From Deltaproteobacteria bacterium (GTDB lineage Bacteria; Desulfobacterota; Desulfuromonadia; Desulfuromonadales; BM103), in assembly GCA_024279915.1 (NCBI GenBank), contig JAJRRB010000081.1:1-34890 (forward strand): DNA of 34,890 nucleotides, in the 5' to 3' direction. Shown piece after piece: positions 8,047-16,418 of the stretch. Under the pieces are notes generated by a model, which worked only from the letters and a program-made list of their open reading frames with translations, ran no database searches and had not been told where the DNA came from. The stretch's first letter is position 1. Every line of letters starts with the position of its first letter. The position numbers were made by a program, and so were the translations under genes.

Positions 8047-9839
8047 TACCATGGCTTGTCACTCGTTTGCCGCCCGTCACGCTGGCGGTATTGATAAAGG
8101 AATTTGCGTCGCAGCAGGCCGCCCGGGTCGTCGGGGATGCGCTGTAGCCACTGTTGGCTGGCCCGTTGTTCTTCACTGGTCGGTTGCTCATCCGTGCTTT
8201 CGGGGGTGCTGTGTGCTTCGCTCTCTTGGCCCTCGCCCCCTTGATCTTCTGCGGCCTCGGCGGATTGAGCATCCGGTTGGTCTGGCTCAGCCTCTTTTGA
8301 CTCTGAGTCGCTTGCTGCCGCATCCTTCTGCGTTTGCTGCTGAGACGCGTCCGGGGATGATGGTTGATCCTCTTGCGAAGCGTTGGAATCGGATTCCTGC
8401 TGCTCTGCAGAATCCCCCTCTTGTTGTGAAGACTCACCGTCTTCCTGTGAGTATTCCCCGTCCTCTGACGACTGCTGCTGTTGTTGCTTGAGAGCCTCTT
8501 CGACCAGCTGTTTGTTGGTCAATGCATCCTGATCCTGCGGGTTGATTTTTAGCGCTTCATCGTAGGCGCTGAGCGCTTTGGGCAAGTCGCCCTGTCTGGC
8601 CAGGGCGTTGCCCTGGTTGTACCAGTCGTCGGCGCTCTCTGCTGCTTCCAGCAGTTGGGCGGCTTCGGCGTACTGACCATTGCGATAGAGGGCGCTGGCC
8701 TGCCAGCGCGGGTCATTAAATTGCTGTGCGGCGGTCGCGTAATCTTCTTCGGCAAAAGTCTGCGCGCCCTGTTGGTCGGAGCGTTGCCAGAGCTGCTGCC
8801 AGTCAAAGGCCTGCGCTGGTTGGGCCATAAATCCGCAGAGCAAGATCATCGTCAGCCAGCCGCGCCGGAAGGCACCGGCGACCAGCAGCACCAGCGGCCA
8901 GAGCAGCCAGATGCCCGCTTCTCGCCAGCGATCGCCGAGCTGGTCGCTCTGTTGCTGCTCGGCTCCAAGCCGTTCGTGCAACGTTCCGGCCAGCAATGTT
9001 TGCAGATCCTGATCATCAACCCGGATGGTTTGGTATTTGCCACCGCCAGCCTGCGCCAGCTGTTGCAGCGCCGCCGGTTTGAGACGCGGTAAAACGACCT
9101 GTCCCGCGGTATCTTTAAAGAAGCCGCCGCCCGGCAAGGGGATCGGCGCACCCGCTTGTGTGCCGACGCCGAGAACCGAGAGCCGGTAACCGTCCTTATG
9201 TAATTGTGCCGCTTCTGTCATGGCACCTTCGGGCTCATCATCATCGGTCACCAGCAGCAGATCACCATGGGCCAATCCGGCTTGTTGCAGCAATCGGCGC
9301 CCTTGCTTGATCGCCAACTCCGGTCGACTGCCAAAGGTTGGCATCAACCCCGGCTCCAGGCTGTCGAGCAGCGCGGCGATGGTCTTGCCGTCATCTGTGA
9401 GCGGAGTCACGGTAAAGGCGTCGCCGGCAAAGACCACCAGGGCGGTTTGTCCTTCGCGGCGTTGTTGGAGAATATCGGCGATCTTCAGCTGTGCCCGCAC
9501 CAGCCGGCTCGGTTTGAGGTCGGCGGAGTTCATCGAGGCGGACAGGTCGAGCAAGATGACCAGCGCCGAATGTTGACGAAACAGCGGCTGCGGCAGCCGC
9601 TCCCAGGTCGGTCTGGCCAGGGCAATGACCGCCAGCAGCAGGGCGAGCAGAATCAGGTGGAGAGGCCAGTTGCGACGCCGCTGTGAGCGTCCGAGCAGCA
9701 GGTAGGGGAGCAGTTGTGAGTCGCAAACTGCTTGCCAGTTACGGCTGTGGAGTTGTTGTCGCCAGAGCCAGAAAAGCAGCATGGCCAATGGCGGCAGCAA
9801 CCAGAGCCAGTCCGGGCGCAGAAAATGGAATTCGTTCAT
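8046..9839 (-). CDS. batB: BatB-BatC fusion: VWA domain membrane protein with TPR and acidic Gln/Ser-rich tail
   Basis: A protein of about 597 residues. Two N-terminal helices flank a basic loop. A von Willebrand A domain follows, with an intact MIDAS motif DLSAS (D98, S100, S102), and then another membrane helix and a short TPR region (NQGNALARQGDLPKALSAYD, then EALKINP). About 130 residues of low-complexity Gln/Ser/Glu/Asp sequence lead to a conserved BatC-type end, WLQRIPDDPGGLLRRKFLYQ. The VWA part corresponds to BatB and the TPR part to BatC, fused here. ATG 9839 overlaps the batA stop in an ATGA junction behind a G-rich ribosome site; a TTG at 9851 is less likely. It probably binds a metal-dependent partner together with BatA in the MoxR-Bat system at the inner membrane. 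Confidence 0.88.
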   Translation of the reverse strand: MNEFHFLRPDWLWLLPPLAMLLFWLWRQQLHSRNWQAVCDSQLLPYLLLGRSQRRRNWPLHLILLALLLAVIALARPTWERLPQPLFRQHSALVILLDLSASMNSADLKPSRLVRAQLKIADILQQRREGQTALVVFAGDAFTVTPLTDDGKTIAALLDSLEPGLMPTFGSRPELAIKQGRRLLQQAGLAHGDLLLVTDDDEPEGAMTEAAQLHKDGYRLSVLGVGTQAGAPIPLPGGGFFKDTAGQVVLPRLKPAALQQLAQAGGGKYQTIRVDDQDLQTLLAGTLHERLGAEQQQSDQLGDRWREAGIWLLWPLVLLVAGAFRRGWLTMILLCGFMAQPAQAFDWQQLWQRSDQQGAQTFAEEDYATAAQQFNDPRWQASALYRNGQYAEAAQLLEAAESADDWYNQGNALARQGDLPKALSAYDEALKINPQDQDALTNKQLVEEALKQQQQQSSEDGEYSQEDGESSQQEGDSAEQQESDSNASQEDQPSSPDASQQQTQKDAAASDSESKEAEPDQPDAQSAEAAEDQGGEGQESEAHSTPESTDEQPTSEEQRASQQWLQRIPDDPGGLLRRKFLYQYRQRDGRQTSDKPW

Positions 9840-10834
9840 CGCCACCCCCAACGTTGACGCCCCTGGTCGATCAGGCCGAGCAACAGGGCAATAAAGAGGG
9901 CCAGGCCGAGCGGCCAGGGGTAAAGCGCGGTGACCGGGCGGAACACTTCCTGCTCTTTCTCGACCGGCTCCAGTTCGTCGAGCATTGCGTAGATTTGCTC
10001 CAGTTCAGCGGTGTCACGGGCGCGGAAGTAGCGACCGCCGGTCTGCTCGGCGATAGCGCGCAAGCTCTTTTCGTCGAGATCGGCGGAAGGGTTGACCGTG
10101 CGTTTGAAGAAGAAGGAACCGACTGTCATCTCGTCGGCGCCGAGGCCAATAGTGTAGATTTTCAGCCCCTGTCTGGCCGCGAGCTCCGCTGCTTTCAGGG
10201 GGCTGACCTGACCGGCGGTGTTGGCACCGTCGGTGAGCAGGATCAGGATGCGCTGCTCTGTTTGCGCACCCTGCAGTCGTTTGACGGCCAGACCGATGGC
10301 GTCGCCGATGGCGGTCTTCTCACCAGCCAGGCCCAATATCGCCTCGCTCAACAGCAACTCGACGGTTTTCCGGTCGAAGGTCAATGGGGTCTGCACATAG
10401 GCTTGGTCGGCAAAGAGGATCAAACCGAGTCGGTCCCCCTGACGTCTGCGAATAAATTCTACAGCAACGCTTTTCAGCGCTGTCAGGCGATCGACGGCTT
10501 CACCCTCTAGGACAAAGTCTGCAGTCTGCATGCTGCCGGACAGATCGACGGCCAGCACCAGGTCGCGGCCGCTGACCGGTAATTCTAGCGGTTCACCGAG
10601 CCATTGCGGCTGTGCCGTTGCCGTCACCAATAACAGCCAGCAAAGCAGCATCGGCAGGAGCAGCCACCAGGGCCAACGCCGTCGGCTGCGCTGATGGCGG
10701 TTGTCGGCGAAAGGTTGCAGAGAGGGGACCCAGAGTGCGGCCTCTTCGGCGGCCAGTGCCGGGGGCATGAGTCGATGCACCAGGTAGGGCAGGGGCAGCA
10801 GCAGAAAGGCCCAGGGGCAGGCAAACTCGATCAT
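9836..10834 (-). CDS. batA: BatA, VWA domain membrane protein
   Basis: A 332-residue protein with N-terminal membrane helices (about residues 5-22 and 55-74), a VWA domain with an intact MIDAS DLSGS (D97, S99, S101) and the second metal-site segment LLTDGANT, and a C-terminal helix (LYPWPLGLALFIALLLGLI). It matches the usual BatA architecture and length. The ATG at 10834 overlaps the end of the DUF4381 gene by 4 bases (ATGA), and its own stop overlaps batB, so the operon is tightly coupled. Bat proteins are linked to oxidative or aerotolerance and envelope-stress phenotypes in other bacteria; the role here is inferred from that. Confidence 0.92.
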   Translation of the reverse strand: MIEFACPWAFLLLPLPYLVHRLMPPALAAEEAALWVPSLQPFADNRHQRSRRRWPWWLLLPMLLCWLLLVTATAQPQWLGEPLELPVSGRDLVLAVDLSGSMQTADFVLEGEAVDRLTALKSVAVEFIRRRQGDRLGLILFADQAYVQTPLTFDRKTVELLLSEAILGLAGEKTAIGDAIGLAVKRLQGAQTEQRILILLTDGANTAGQVSPLKAAELAARQGLKIYTIGLGADEMTVGSFFFKRTVNPSADLDEKSLRAIAEQTGGRYFRARDTAELEQIYAMLDELEPVEKEQEVFRPVTALYPWPLGLALFIALLLGLIDQGRQRWGWR

Positions 10835-11343
10835 CGCTGCCTCCGTTGCGGTTTCGGTGCTGGTGGCAGTTGCTTGAGCCAGTCGCGACAGAGGGACAAG
10901 AGCGCCGCAGAGTCGATTTCAGCGTTCTGCGGCAGATACGGTCCATCTGCCAGCAGCCGGCCAACGCCTTGTGAAAATGAGTTGTCATTGGGCCGCTGGT
11001 CGAGAAAATCCAACCAGGCCTCACCGACCAGACCTGCACAGCCGCTCTGCGGGAAATGCAGCAGAGCCGTCTGACGCAGCAAGCGGGAGAGGCCTTGCAG
11101 CAGCTGCCGAGGATTCGCATGCTCGCCGTATTGCCGCTCTAGCTCTTCTAGCTGACCAAGAGCCAGTCGCCGCAAGTGGCGGCGTTGTCGGTACTTGCGC
11201 TCCAGGTAGATGGCGGCAATCAGCAAGACCACGACGAGTAACAGCAGCCACCAGCCGGGGGCCGGCGGCCACCAGGAGATCGCTGGCGGCAGGTGGATGT
11301 CGCGCAGCGGCAGAGTTTCAGGGGTCATCGATGCTGCTGGCAT
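10831..11343 (-). CDS. DUF4381 domain protein of the MoxR-Bat operon
   Basis: A 170-residue protein. Its start carries PLRDIHLPPAISWWPPAPGW, the typical beginning of DUF4381 proteins, followed by a single transmembrane helix (WWLLLLVVVLLIAAIYL) and a cytoplasmic helical domain rich in Arg and Leu. The start is ATG 11343, one base after the DUF58 gene stop; ATG 11328 (MTPETLPL) is an alternative. Proteins of this family sit between the DUF58 protein and BatA in many MoxR operons, which is exactly the position here. No enzymatic motif is visible. Confidence 0.85.
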   Translation of the reverse strand: MPAASMTPETLPLRDIHLPPAISWWPPAPGWWLLLLVVVLLIAAIYLERKYRQRRHLRRLALGQLEELERQYGEHANPRQLLQGLSRLLRQTALLHFPQSGCAGLVGEAWLDFLDQRPNDNSFSQGVGRLLADGPYLPQNAEIDSAALLSLCRDWLKQLPPAPKPQRRQR

Positions 11344-11344
11344 T

Positions 11345-12295
11345 TCAGCCTCCGCCCCGGTTGAGTAGCCCCTGGCGCAGGCAGTCGAGGGGATCCTGGT
11401 TGGTGGCGCAGGTCAGAAACAGCCCACGCCGTTGGCGGCAAAACTGTTCTATGGTGTCGAGGTGTTGGGTGAAGTTGTCACGATAATGGTCGCGCCCCGA
11501 CCGGTCCAGGGTATTCATGGTCAGGTCGTGCTCGCCATCACTGACCCGGTAGCTGCCAGCGGGTGGCAGCTCTTGTTCGAGGGGGTCGTAACAGAAGATC
11601 AGGCCGAGATCGTTATGTCGGCTGAGCAGGGTCAATTGTTTCTCAACCTGGGCGTCCCATTGGGCAAAATCGCTCAGGAGGAGAATCAGGCTGCCGGGGC
11701 GCGCCACCCGACGCAGGCGCATCAGGGTCTGGGCAAGACGTTGTTGTGGTTCAAAAGGTTGATGCTGGGGCCGCTGCCAGGCGGGATCGGCCACCATCTG
11801 CCGCAGCAGGTTGAGCACGCTGGCCTTGCCGAGTTGTGGGCGTAGTTCGCACTGGCGTTCTTCGGAGAACAGGAACGCGCCGACCCGGTCTCCCTGTTCA
11901 AGGGATCGCCAGGCGAGCATTGCCGCCAGCTTTGATGCCTGGACCGCTTTAAACGATCCGCGCGTAGCGAAAAACATCGGCCGACGATAATCGACCGCCA
12001 GCAGCACCAGCCGTTCACGCTCCTCCTGGAACAGCTTGGTGTGCGGTTTGCCCTGGCGCGCCGTGACTCGCCAGTCGATGCTGCGCACATCGTCTCCCGG
12101 CTGGTAGCCGCGCACTTCGGCGAACTCCATGCCGCGGCCGCGCACCCGGCTCAGGTAGCCGCCGCTCTGTGCTGCACGCATCTGACCCGGACGCAACGAA
12201 AACCCGCGGCTTTTATCGCGCAAGGCGATCAGGTCGGCCAGGTTGATGCTGACTTCAGGAGGGCGCGACATTATCGTGGACTGTTTTTCGATCAT
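11345..12295 (-). CDS. DUF58 domain protein of the MoxR-Bat operon
   Basis: A 316-residue soluble protein with the DUF58 signature GRGMEFAEVRGYQPGDDVRS (residues 53-72) followed by IDWRVTARQGKPHTK, then a VWA-like fold lacking a classical MIDAS (LAVDYRRPMFF in place of DxSxS). DUF58 proteins are the usual partners of MoxR ATPases. ATG 12295 is five bases after the moxR stop; an alternative start is ATG 12271 (MSRPPEV). It has no membrane helix, so it probably works at the cytoplasmic face with MoxR and the Bat proteins. Confidence 0.9.
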   Translation of the reverse strand: MIEKQSTIMSRPPEVSINLADLIALRDKSRGFSLRPGQMRAAQSGGYLSRVRGRGMEFAEVRGYQPGDDVRSIDWRVTARQGKPHTKLFQEERERLVLLAVDYRRPMFFATRGSFKAVQASKLAAMLAWRSLEQGDRVGAFLFSEERQCELRPQLGKASVLNLLRQMVADPAWQRPQHQPFEPQQRLAQTLMRLRRVARPGSLILLLSDFAQWDAQVEKQLTLLSRHNDLGLIFCYDPLEQELPPAGSYRVSDGEHDLTMNTLDRSGRDHYRDNFTQHLDTIEQFCRQRRGLFLTCATNQDPLDCLRQGLLNRGGG

Positions 12296-12300
12296 GGGTT

Positions 12301-13272
12301 TCAGGGCACCGGCACCCGGGCAATCAGTTCATTGACCAGACGGTCAACGTTAATGCCTTCCGCTTCGGCCTCGTAGGTCAAAAGCACGCGATGGCGCATT
12401 ACGTCAAAGGCGAGGGCCTGGATATCTTCAGGGCTGACATAATCTCGCCCGGCGAGCCAGGCGCGTGCTCGCGAGCAACGATCAAGGGCGATACTCGCCC
12501 GAGGGCTGGCACCATACTGGATCCAGCCAACCAGGTCTTCGCCGTAAGGTTGCGGTTGCCGGGTCGCCAGGACCAGTTGCAACAAGTATTCTTCGAGGTT
12601 GTCTGCCAGGTAGAGGTCGAGAACCTCGGTGCGAGCTGTTCGTAACTGTTCGACGCTGAGCCGGGAATTGTTGACCGGTTCCGTCTGTCTGCCCGCCTTC
12701 GCTTCGTCGCGGGCTAACTGTAGAATTTGTCGTTCAACCTCAACGTGCGGATAGTCGACCACCACGTGCATCAGAAAACGATCAAGCTGCGCCTCCGGGA
12801 GCGGGTAGGTCCCCTCCTGCTCAATCGGATTCTGCGTCGCCATCACCAGAAACGGATCGTCTAATGGATAGGTGGTCTGGCCGATAGTGATTTGTCGTTC
12901 GGACATCGCTTCGAGCAGCGCCGACTGAACCTTGGCCGGGGCGCGGTTGATCTCGTCGGCCAGGATCAGGTTATGAAAAAGCGGCCCTTGTTGAAAAACA
13001 AAGCTGCTGTCTTGTGGTCGAAAAATATCGGTTCCGGTGAGGTCGGCTGGCAGCAGGTCGGGGGTGAACTGAACACGGTGAAAGCTACCCTGTAACTGCT
13101 CACCAAGTTTCTGGATGGCGCGGGTCTTTGCGAGTCCCGGCGCACCTTCCACCAGCAGGTGACCATCGGCCAGCAAAGCAATCAGCAGGCGCTCGATCAG
13201 CTGCGGCTGGCCGAGCACCTGGGCACTTAAAGCTTTCGACAGATCAGCAAAAACCGCTTGTGTCTCATTCAT
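12301..13272 (-). CDS. MoxR-family AAA+ ATPase
   Basis: A 323-residue AAA+ protein with Walker A GAPGLAKT (43-50), Walker B LILADE (102-107) and the family segment INRAPAKVQSALLEAMSER. The sensor region MATQNPIEQEGTYPLPEAQL is followed by DRF. MoxR ATPases act as chaperone-like motors that mature partner protein complexes. This is the first gene of the moxR-DUF58-DUF4381-batA-batBC-batD operon. The ATG at 13272 follows AAAGGG with a 7-base spacer, and a sigma70-like promoter lies at 13323-13351. Confidence 0.95.
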   Translation of the reverse strand: MNETQAVFADLSKALSAQVLGQPQLIERLLIALLADGHLLVEGAPGLAKTRAIQKLGEQLQGSFHRVQFTPDLLPADLTGTDIFRPQDSSFVFQQGPLFHNLILADEINRAPAKVQSALLEAMSERQITIGQTTYPLDDPFLVMATQNPIEQEGTYPLPEAQLDRFLMHVVVDYPHVEVERQILQLARDEAKAGRQTEPVNNSRLSVEQLRTARTEVLDLYLADNLEEYLLQLVLATRQPQPYGEDLVGWIQYGASPRASIALDRCSRARAWLAGRDYVSPEDIQALAFDVMRHRVLLTYEAEAEGINVDRLVNELIARVPVP

Positions 13273-13322
13273 ATAAAGACCCTTTGTTTTTATTGAGTTA
13301 GTGATTCAATTAAGGAACCAAA

Positions 13323-13351
13323 CTTATAGATAATTTTACAGAGGAAATCAA
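13323..13351 (-). promoter_or_regulatory. sigma70-like promoter of the moxR-bat operon
   Basis: On the minus strand, TTGATT (13351-13346) and TATAAG (13328-13323) are separated by 17 bases and lie about 50 bases upstream of the moxR start. The hexamers match the consensus at 4/6 and 5/6. Confidence 0.55.
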
Positions 13352-13586
13352 GAGGCAGTCTTCCGTAAATATCCGACAGGACATCCCTCAATCTCAAGGG
13401 CTAATGGGCCGCTGAAAGGATATGGTTGAGCATAAATAATATAAAAAGGGGTCAGGTAACCGTTTGACACTTGTTGTCTGTTGTCATTGGGTGCTGGGTT
13501 GATAATTCACACAAAGAAGAAAACACAAAAGGAACAATCATATTTAAGTGTTCCCTTTGAGTACCTCAGTGCTAAAATCCACCCTC

Positions 13587-14798
13587 ATGGCTTCCTCAAT
13601 CCCCCAAACATCGCCAGCATCTGCACTCTCCACAAGACTGGTTCTCTTCAGCGTGCTTGCTACCGGTATTGGTCAATCGATGACCTTTACCCTGTTGGCG
13701 CCATTGGGTCGTGAAGTCGGTTTTGGGGAAGTTCAGGTTGGATTGGTTATCTCTTGCTCTGCGCTACTTTTTACTTTAACCAGCCCGGTCTGGGGCCGCA
13801 CCAGCGACCGCTGGGGGCGCAAGCCGGTTCTGCTGCTGGGGCTGTTCGGTTATGCTTTCGGCTGCATTCTCTTTGCTACGGCTTTTTACTTCGGCCTTAA
13901 GGGATTGCTTTCGGGGATGACGCTTTACCTGCTGGTTATCTCTGCGCGGGTGCTGATGGCCTCGCTGATGTCGGCAGCTCCCAGCGCCGCCTCGGCCTAT
14001 ATCGCTGATACTACCTCTGTCGAACAGCGAGTGGCAGGGATGGGACGGTTGGGAGCGGCCAGAACTCTGGGCGCGATCCTCGGCCCGGCCATGTGTGGAC
14101 TGCTCGCCGTAATCGGTCTGCTGACACCGCTCTATATTGCAGCAGGCATCACCCTGTTAAGTACGGTTATGGTCGCCATTATTGTAAAAGAACCACCTCG
14201 TACAACATCCCAGCCTGCTTCCAAGCTGAAGCTCAAGCTTTTTGATGATCGCTATTTCCCATATATTTTGATCGGATTTGTAGCTTTCTTAGCGTTTTCG
14301 ATGACAAGCCAGACGATTGGTTTCTACATTCAGGATCGTTTCGTCCTTGATGGCAAGGGCACCGCGCAAGCTCTTGGCTTGGGGATGATGGTCGCCGCTG
14401 CTATGTCGTTCTTTTCCCAAGCGTATCTGGCGGGAAGAGTTAAGCTGAGTCCCGTCTGGCTTATGAAGCTGGGGTTGCCGGTGTTGATGATCGGCTACTG
14501 TTCTCTGCTCTTTGCCAACACGATCGCAGTGCTGGTGATTTTCCTGGGAATTATGGGCTTGGGACTGGGCATGGTATCGCCAGGGATTACCGCCGGGGCC
14601 TCTCTGTCGGTCGGTGCCGAAGAACAGGGTGCGGTCAGCGGCCTGGTCTCAGCCTGCCCTGCGGCCGGGTTCGTACTGGGGCCGGTTGTCGGCACCAGTC
14701 TGTACCAGCTTAACCCCGCGTTGCCTTATCTCTGTGCTTGTGCGTTAATGTTGCCACTAACCATCTATGCTTGGCGGTTCGGCAGAACTGCTCAGTGA
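13587..14798 (+). CDS. MFS transporter, probable drug or metabolite exporter (DHA1-like)
   Basis: About 403 residues with some twelve hydrophobic helices. The major-facilitator motif A, GRTSDRWGRKPVLLLG, lies in the first cytoplasmic loop. A helix-5 region of exporter type (LGAARTLGAILGPAMCGLLA) suggests a proton-linked antiporter. The start is taken at ATG 13587 (MASSIPQ), close to the first helix; a GTG at 13548 is in frame but sits in a repeat-like hairpin. No good ribosome site is seen at either. It stands alone between repeat-bearing gaps, so the substrate cannot be deduced. Confidence 0.88.
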   Translation: MASSIPQTSPASALSTRLVLFSVLATGIGQSMTFTLLAPLGREVGFGEVQVGLVISCSALLFTLTSPVWGRTSDRWGRKPVLLLGLFGYAFGCILFATAFYFGLKGLLSGMTLYLLVISARVLMASLMSAAPSAASAYIADTTSVEQRVAGMGRLGAARTLGAILGPAMCGLLAVIGLLTPLYIAAGITLLSTVMVAIIVKEPPRTTSQPASKLKLKLFDDRYFPYILIGFVAFLAFSMTSQTIGFYIQDRFVLDGKGTAQALGLGMMVAAAMSFFSQAYLAGRVKLSPVWLMKLGLPVLMIGYCSLLFANTIAVLVIFLGIMGLGLGMVSPGITAGASLSVGAEEQGAVSGLVSACPAAGFVLGPVVGTSLYQLNPALPYLCACALMLPLTIYAWRFGRTAQ

Positions 14799-14936
14799 AA
14801 AAGTAAGAAAGTAAGTGTCAGGTTTGACTTATGGGCATTCTGATCCGGGGATTATAACGGGGTCAGGCCAAAAACCCGACCGATCTCAAGTGCATCGTCT
14901 GAAATATTATATAGTTGCAGGTCAAGGGGAAGAATC

Positions 14937-15362
14937 ATGAAACTAAGAGCGATCGTTTTCGAGGACGACGAAGCCAACCTTGAACTCATTACTCTGGTGC
15001 TGGAACGAAGGGGCTACGAAGTCATCAGCACCGCCGATCCGACGATCTGCCCTGTGTACTCAAACCTGGAAGAGTCCTGCCCTCATGAAGATGCCTGCGG
15101 CGATTTCTTGCTGACCGACAACCGGATGCCCAACATGACAGGACTTGATTTTGTTGAGGCCCAGAGTCGAAGAGGGTGTAAAGGGGTTGTAAAAAACAAG
15201 GCCGTAATCTCTGGTAGCTGGTGCCCCGAAGAACAAGAGAGAGCCGAAGAGCTCGGATGCAAGATTTTCAAGAAGCCCTACAGTATTAAAGAGATATCAG
15301 AATGGTTGGATGAAGAAGAGAAGAAGATTCCCGCTGGCCGGAAACTGGTGGTACTGCCTTAA
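14937..15362 (+). CDS. stand-alone cysteine-rich receiver domain (response regulator)
   Basis: A 141-residue single receiver domain. The acidic pocket is E9-D10-D11, the phospho-acceptor is D61 (LLTDNRMPNMTGLDF), S92/S94 lie in ISGSW, and the conserved lysine is K112 in FKKPY. Between strand 2 and the acceptor strand is an insert with cysteines at 38, 48 and 54; further cysteines lie at 81, 96 and 108. The insert (CPVY, then ESCPHEDACGDF) looks like a metal- or redox-responsive element. No output domain follows and no histidine kinase is near, so it may act as a diguanylate-free, CheY-like or phosphorelay component. The ATG at 14937 follows AAGGGGAAG. Confidence 0.85.
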   Translation: MKLRAIVFEDDEANLELITLVLERRGYEVISTADPTICPVYSNLEESCPHEDACGDFLLTDNRMPNMTGLDFVEAQSRRGCKGVVKNKAVISGSWCPEEQERAEELGCKIFKKPYSIKEISEWLDEEEKKIPAGRKLVVLP

Positions 15363-15474
15363 ACACCTAAGTTATGGGGTCAGGAACCCCAGTGCTAAAG
15401 GCTTAGGGGGAAGGGGACAGGTCTGAAAGGTGGCAAGTTGTAGATACCCCTTTCCGACAATACGTGGTGCCAAA

Positions 15475-15521
15475 CCAAATAAAAAAACGGCCCAACCATC
15501 TATATCCGACAATGGTTAGGC
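15475..15521 (-). terminator. Rho-independent terminator of the PNPOx/winged-helix operon
   Basis: Read on the minus strand, a 10-bp stem (15521-15512 with 15499-15490, one mismatch) is followed directly by a run of seven T and more T-rich sequence. It lies about 40 bases after the small winged-helix gene. Confidence 0.8.
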
Positions 15522-15562
15522 AGTCTTCGCTTGATGCTGGAGGGTAAGCTTAAAAAGGTTAG

Positions 15563-15739
15563 CTATGCAGGTATCCAGTAGCAGCGCTTAGGGGAAACAA
15601 TCTTTTCCTCTTTTTTCAGTTTAGTCATTGCTTTGTCGACATCCTTACGGTCAAGTCCTCCAAGTTCAGCTATTTTCCCGGCATTGAGAGGCTGGCCTTC
15701 TGTACGCATAACTTCTAGAACTTTTTCAATAACATCCAT
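15563..15739 (-). CDS. small winged-helix-like DNA-binding protein, 58 residues
   Basis: A short gene with ATG at 15739, ribosome site AGGAG six bases upstream, and TAG at 15563. The product starts [20 protein letters not shown] and ends [16 protein letters not shown]. The order helix, [30 protein letters not shown], beta hairpin is that of a minimal winged helix-turn-helix. Its stop is followed by a strong terminator, and it starts 30 bases after the PNPOx-family gene, so the two form an operon. It may regulate its own operon, or may be a nucleic-acid-binding accessory. I recall similar tiny proteins in Geobacter relatives, but cannot name a function. Confidence 0.75.
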   Translation of the reverse strand: MDVIEKVLEVMRTEGQPLNAGKIAELGGLDRKDVDKAMTKLKKEEKIVSPKRCYWIPA

Positions 15740-15769
15740 TGCAGAGCTCCTGATATGTAAGTTGAAAAG

Positions 15770-16141
15770 CTACCAAGTCTGGTTTGCTGAATCAATGGTG
15801 ACAGCAAGCGTTGCCCTTAGCCAGCTAAATTCCGATTTCAATATATCGTAATCCGGTCCATCTGTCACAAATTCAGCTTTACCCTTGATCAAAAACCCGG
15901 CTCCGGTGCCATGCAACCCCTTAACTTTGCAACTTCCAAGAGTGATTAACACTTCAGGGTTGTATTTAATGTTCTCTTCAGTCTTGTGCATATATCCAGC
16001 AGGTATCAAGAAACGCCCTGCTGGTGAGATTCGGATGTAGTTATTCCACGTATTGACCATATGAGGCCCATCCTTGCCTAATGTTGCAATCGCAACGACG
16101 TCATCTGTCTTAAGAATTTCAAGCAATGTTTCAGGAATCAT
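15770..16141 (-). CDS. pyridoxamine 5'-phosphate oxidase-family (flavin-binding split-barrel) protein
   Basis: A 123-residue protein with the split-barrel pattern of the PNPOx-like family: an N-terminal VVAIATLGKDGPHMVNTW strand pair, then GRFLIPAGYMHKTEENIKYN and a later KGKAEFVTDGPDYD segment. Such proteins bind FMN or F420-like cofactors, or haem; no specific cofactor can be claimed. The start at ATG 16141 (MIPETLLEIL) has GGGAG upstream and matches the family's beginning; the in-frame extension to 16180 lacks these. It is the first gene of an operon with the tiny winged-helix protein. Confidence 0.8.
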   Translation of the reverse strand: MIPETLLEILKTDDVVAIATLGKDGPHMVNTWNNYIRISPAGRFLIPAGYMHKTEENIKYNPEVLITLGSCKVKGLHGTGAGFLIKGKAEFVTDGPDYDILKSEFSWLRATLAVTIDSANQTW

Positions 16142-16342
16142 AGTTAGTCTCCCATCATTTAGTGGTTTAGGCTTAATCAATGGCTAAAGATTAATAGATT
16201 TTTGATACCACAGGAAGGTACGATTTTTAACAATACCATGGGGACAGATTGCCTGGTTATAGATTATGTTTACCTTAAACAACAATGAATTCTGGGACAC
16301 ACAACATTGAGGCATAATGCTAATTGATGTGGGGTTATAATG

Positions 16343-16371
16343 TTGACAATAATACTCCAAATAAGTATTTT
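16343..16371 (+). promoter_or_regulatory. sigma70-like promoter of the MucR-type regulator gene
   Basis: TTGACA (16343-16348), a 17-base spacer and TATTTT (16366-16371) lie about 48 bases before the start codon. The -35 box is perfect and the -10 box matches at 4/6. Confidence 0.5.
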
Positions 16372-16418
16372 CTCCATTCCCCCTATAAATTAAATAACAA
16401 CCTATTGAGGAGATGACA

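Noticed and set aside
7252-8052. Selenocysteine at the batD UGA
   Set aside because: The position corresponds to Trp in the family and no SECIS-like hairpin stands out right after it, so a nonsense mutation or error is simpler.
9683-10510. 275-codon + strand frame opposite batA/batB
   Set aside because: Shadow of the Bat genes in GC-rich sequence, no ribosome site.
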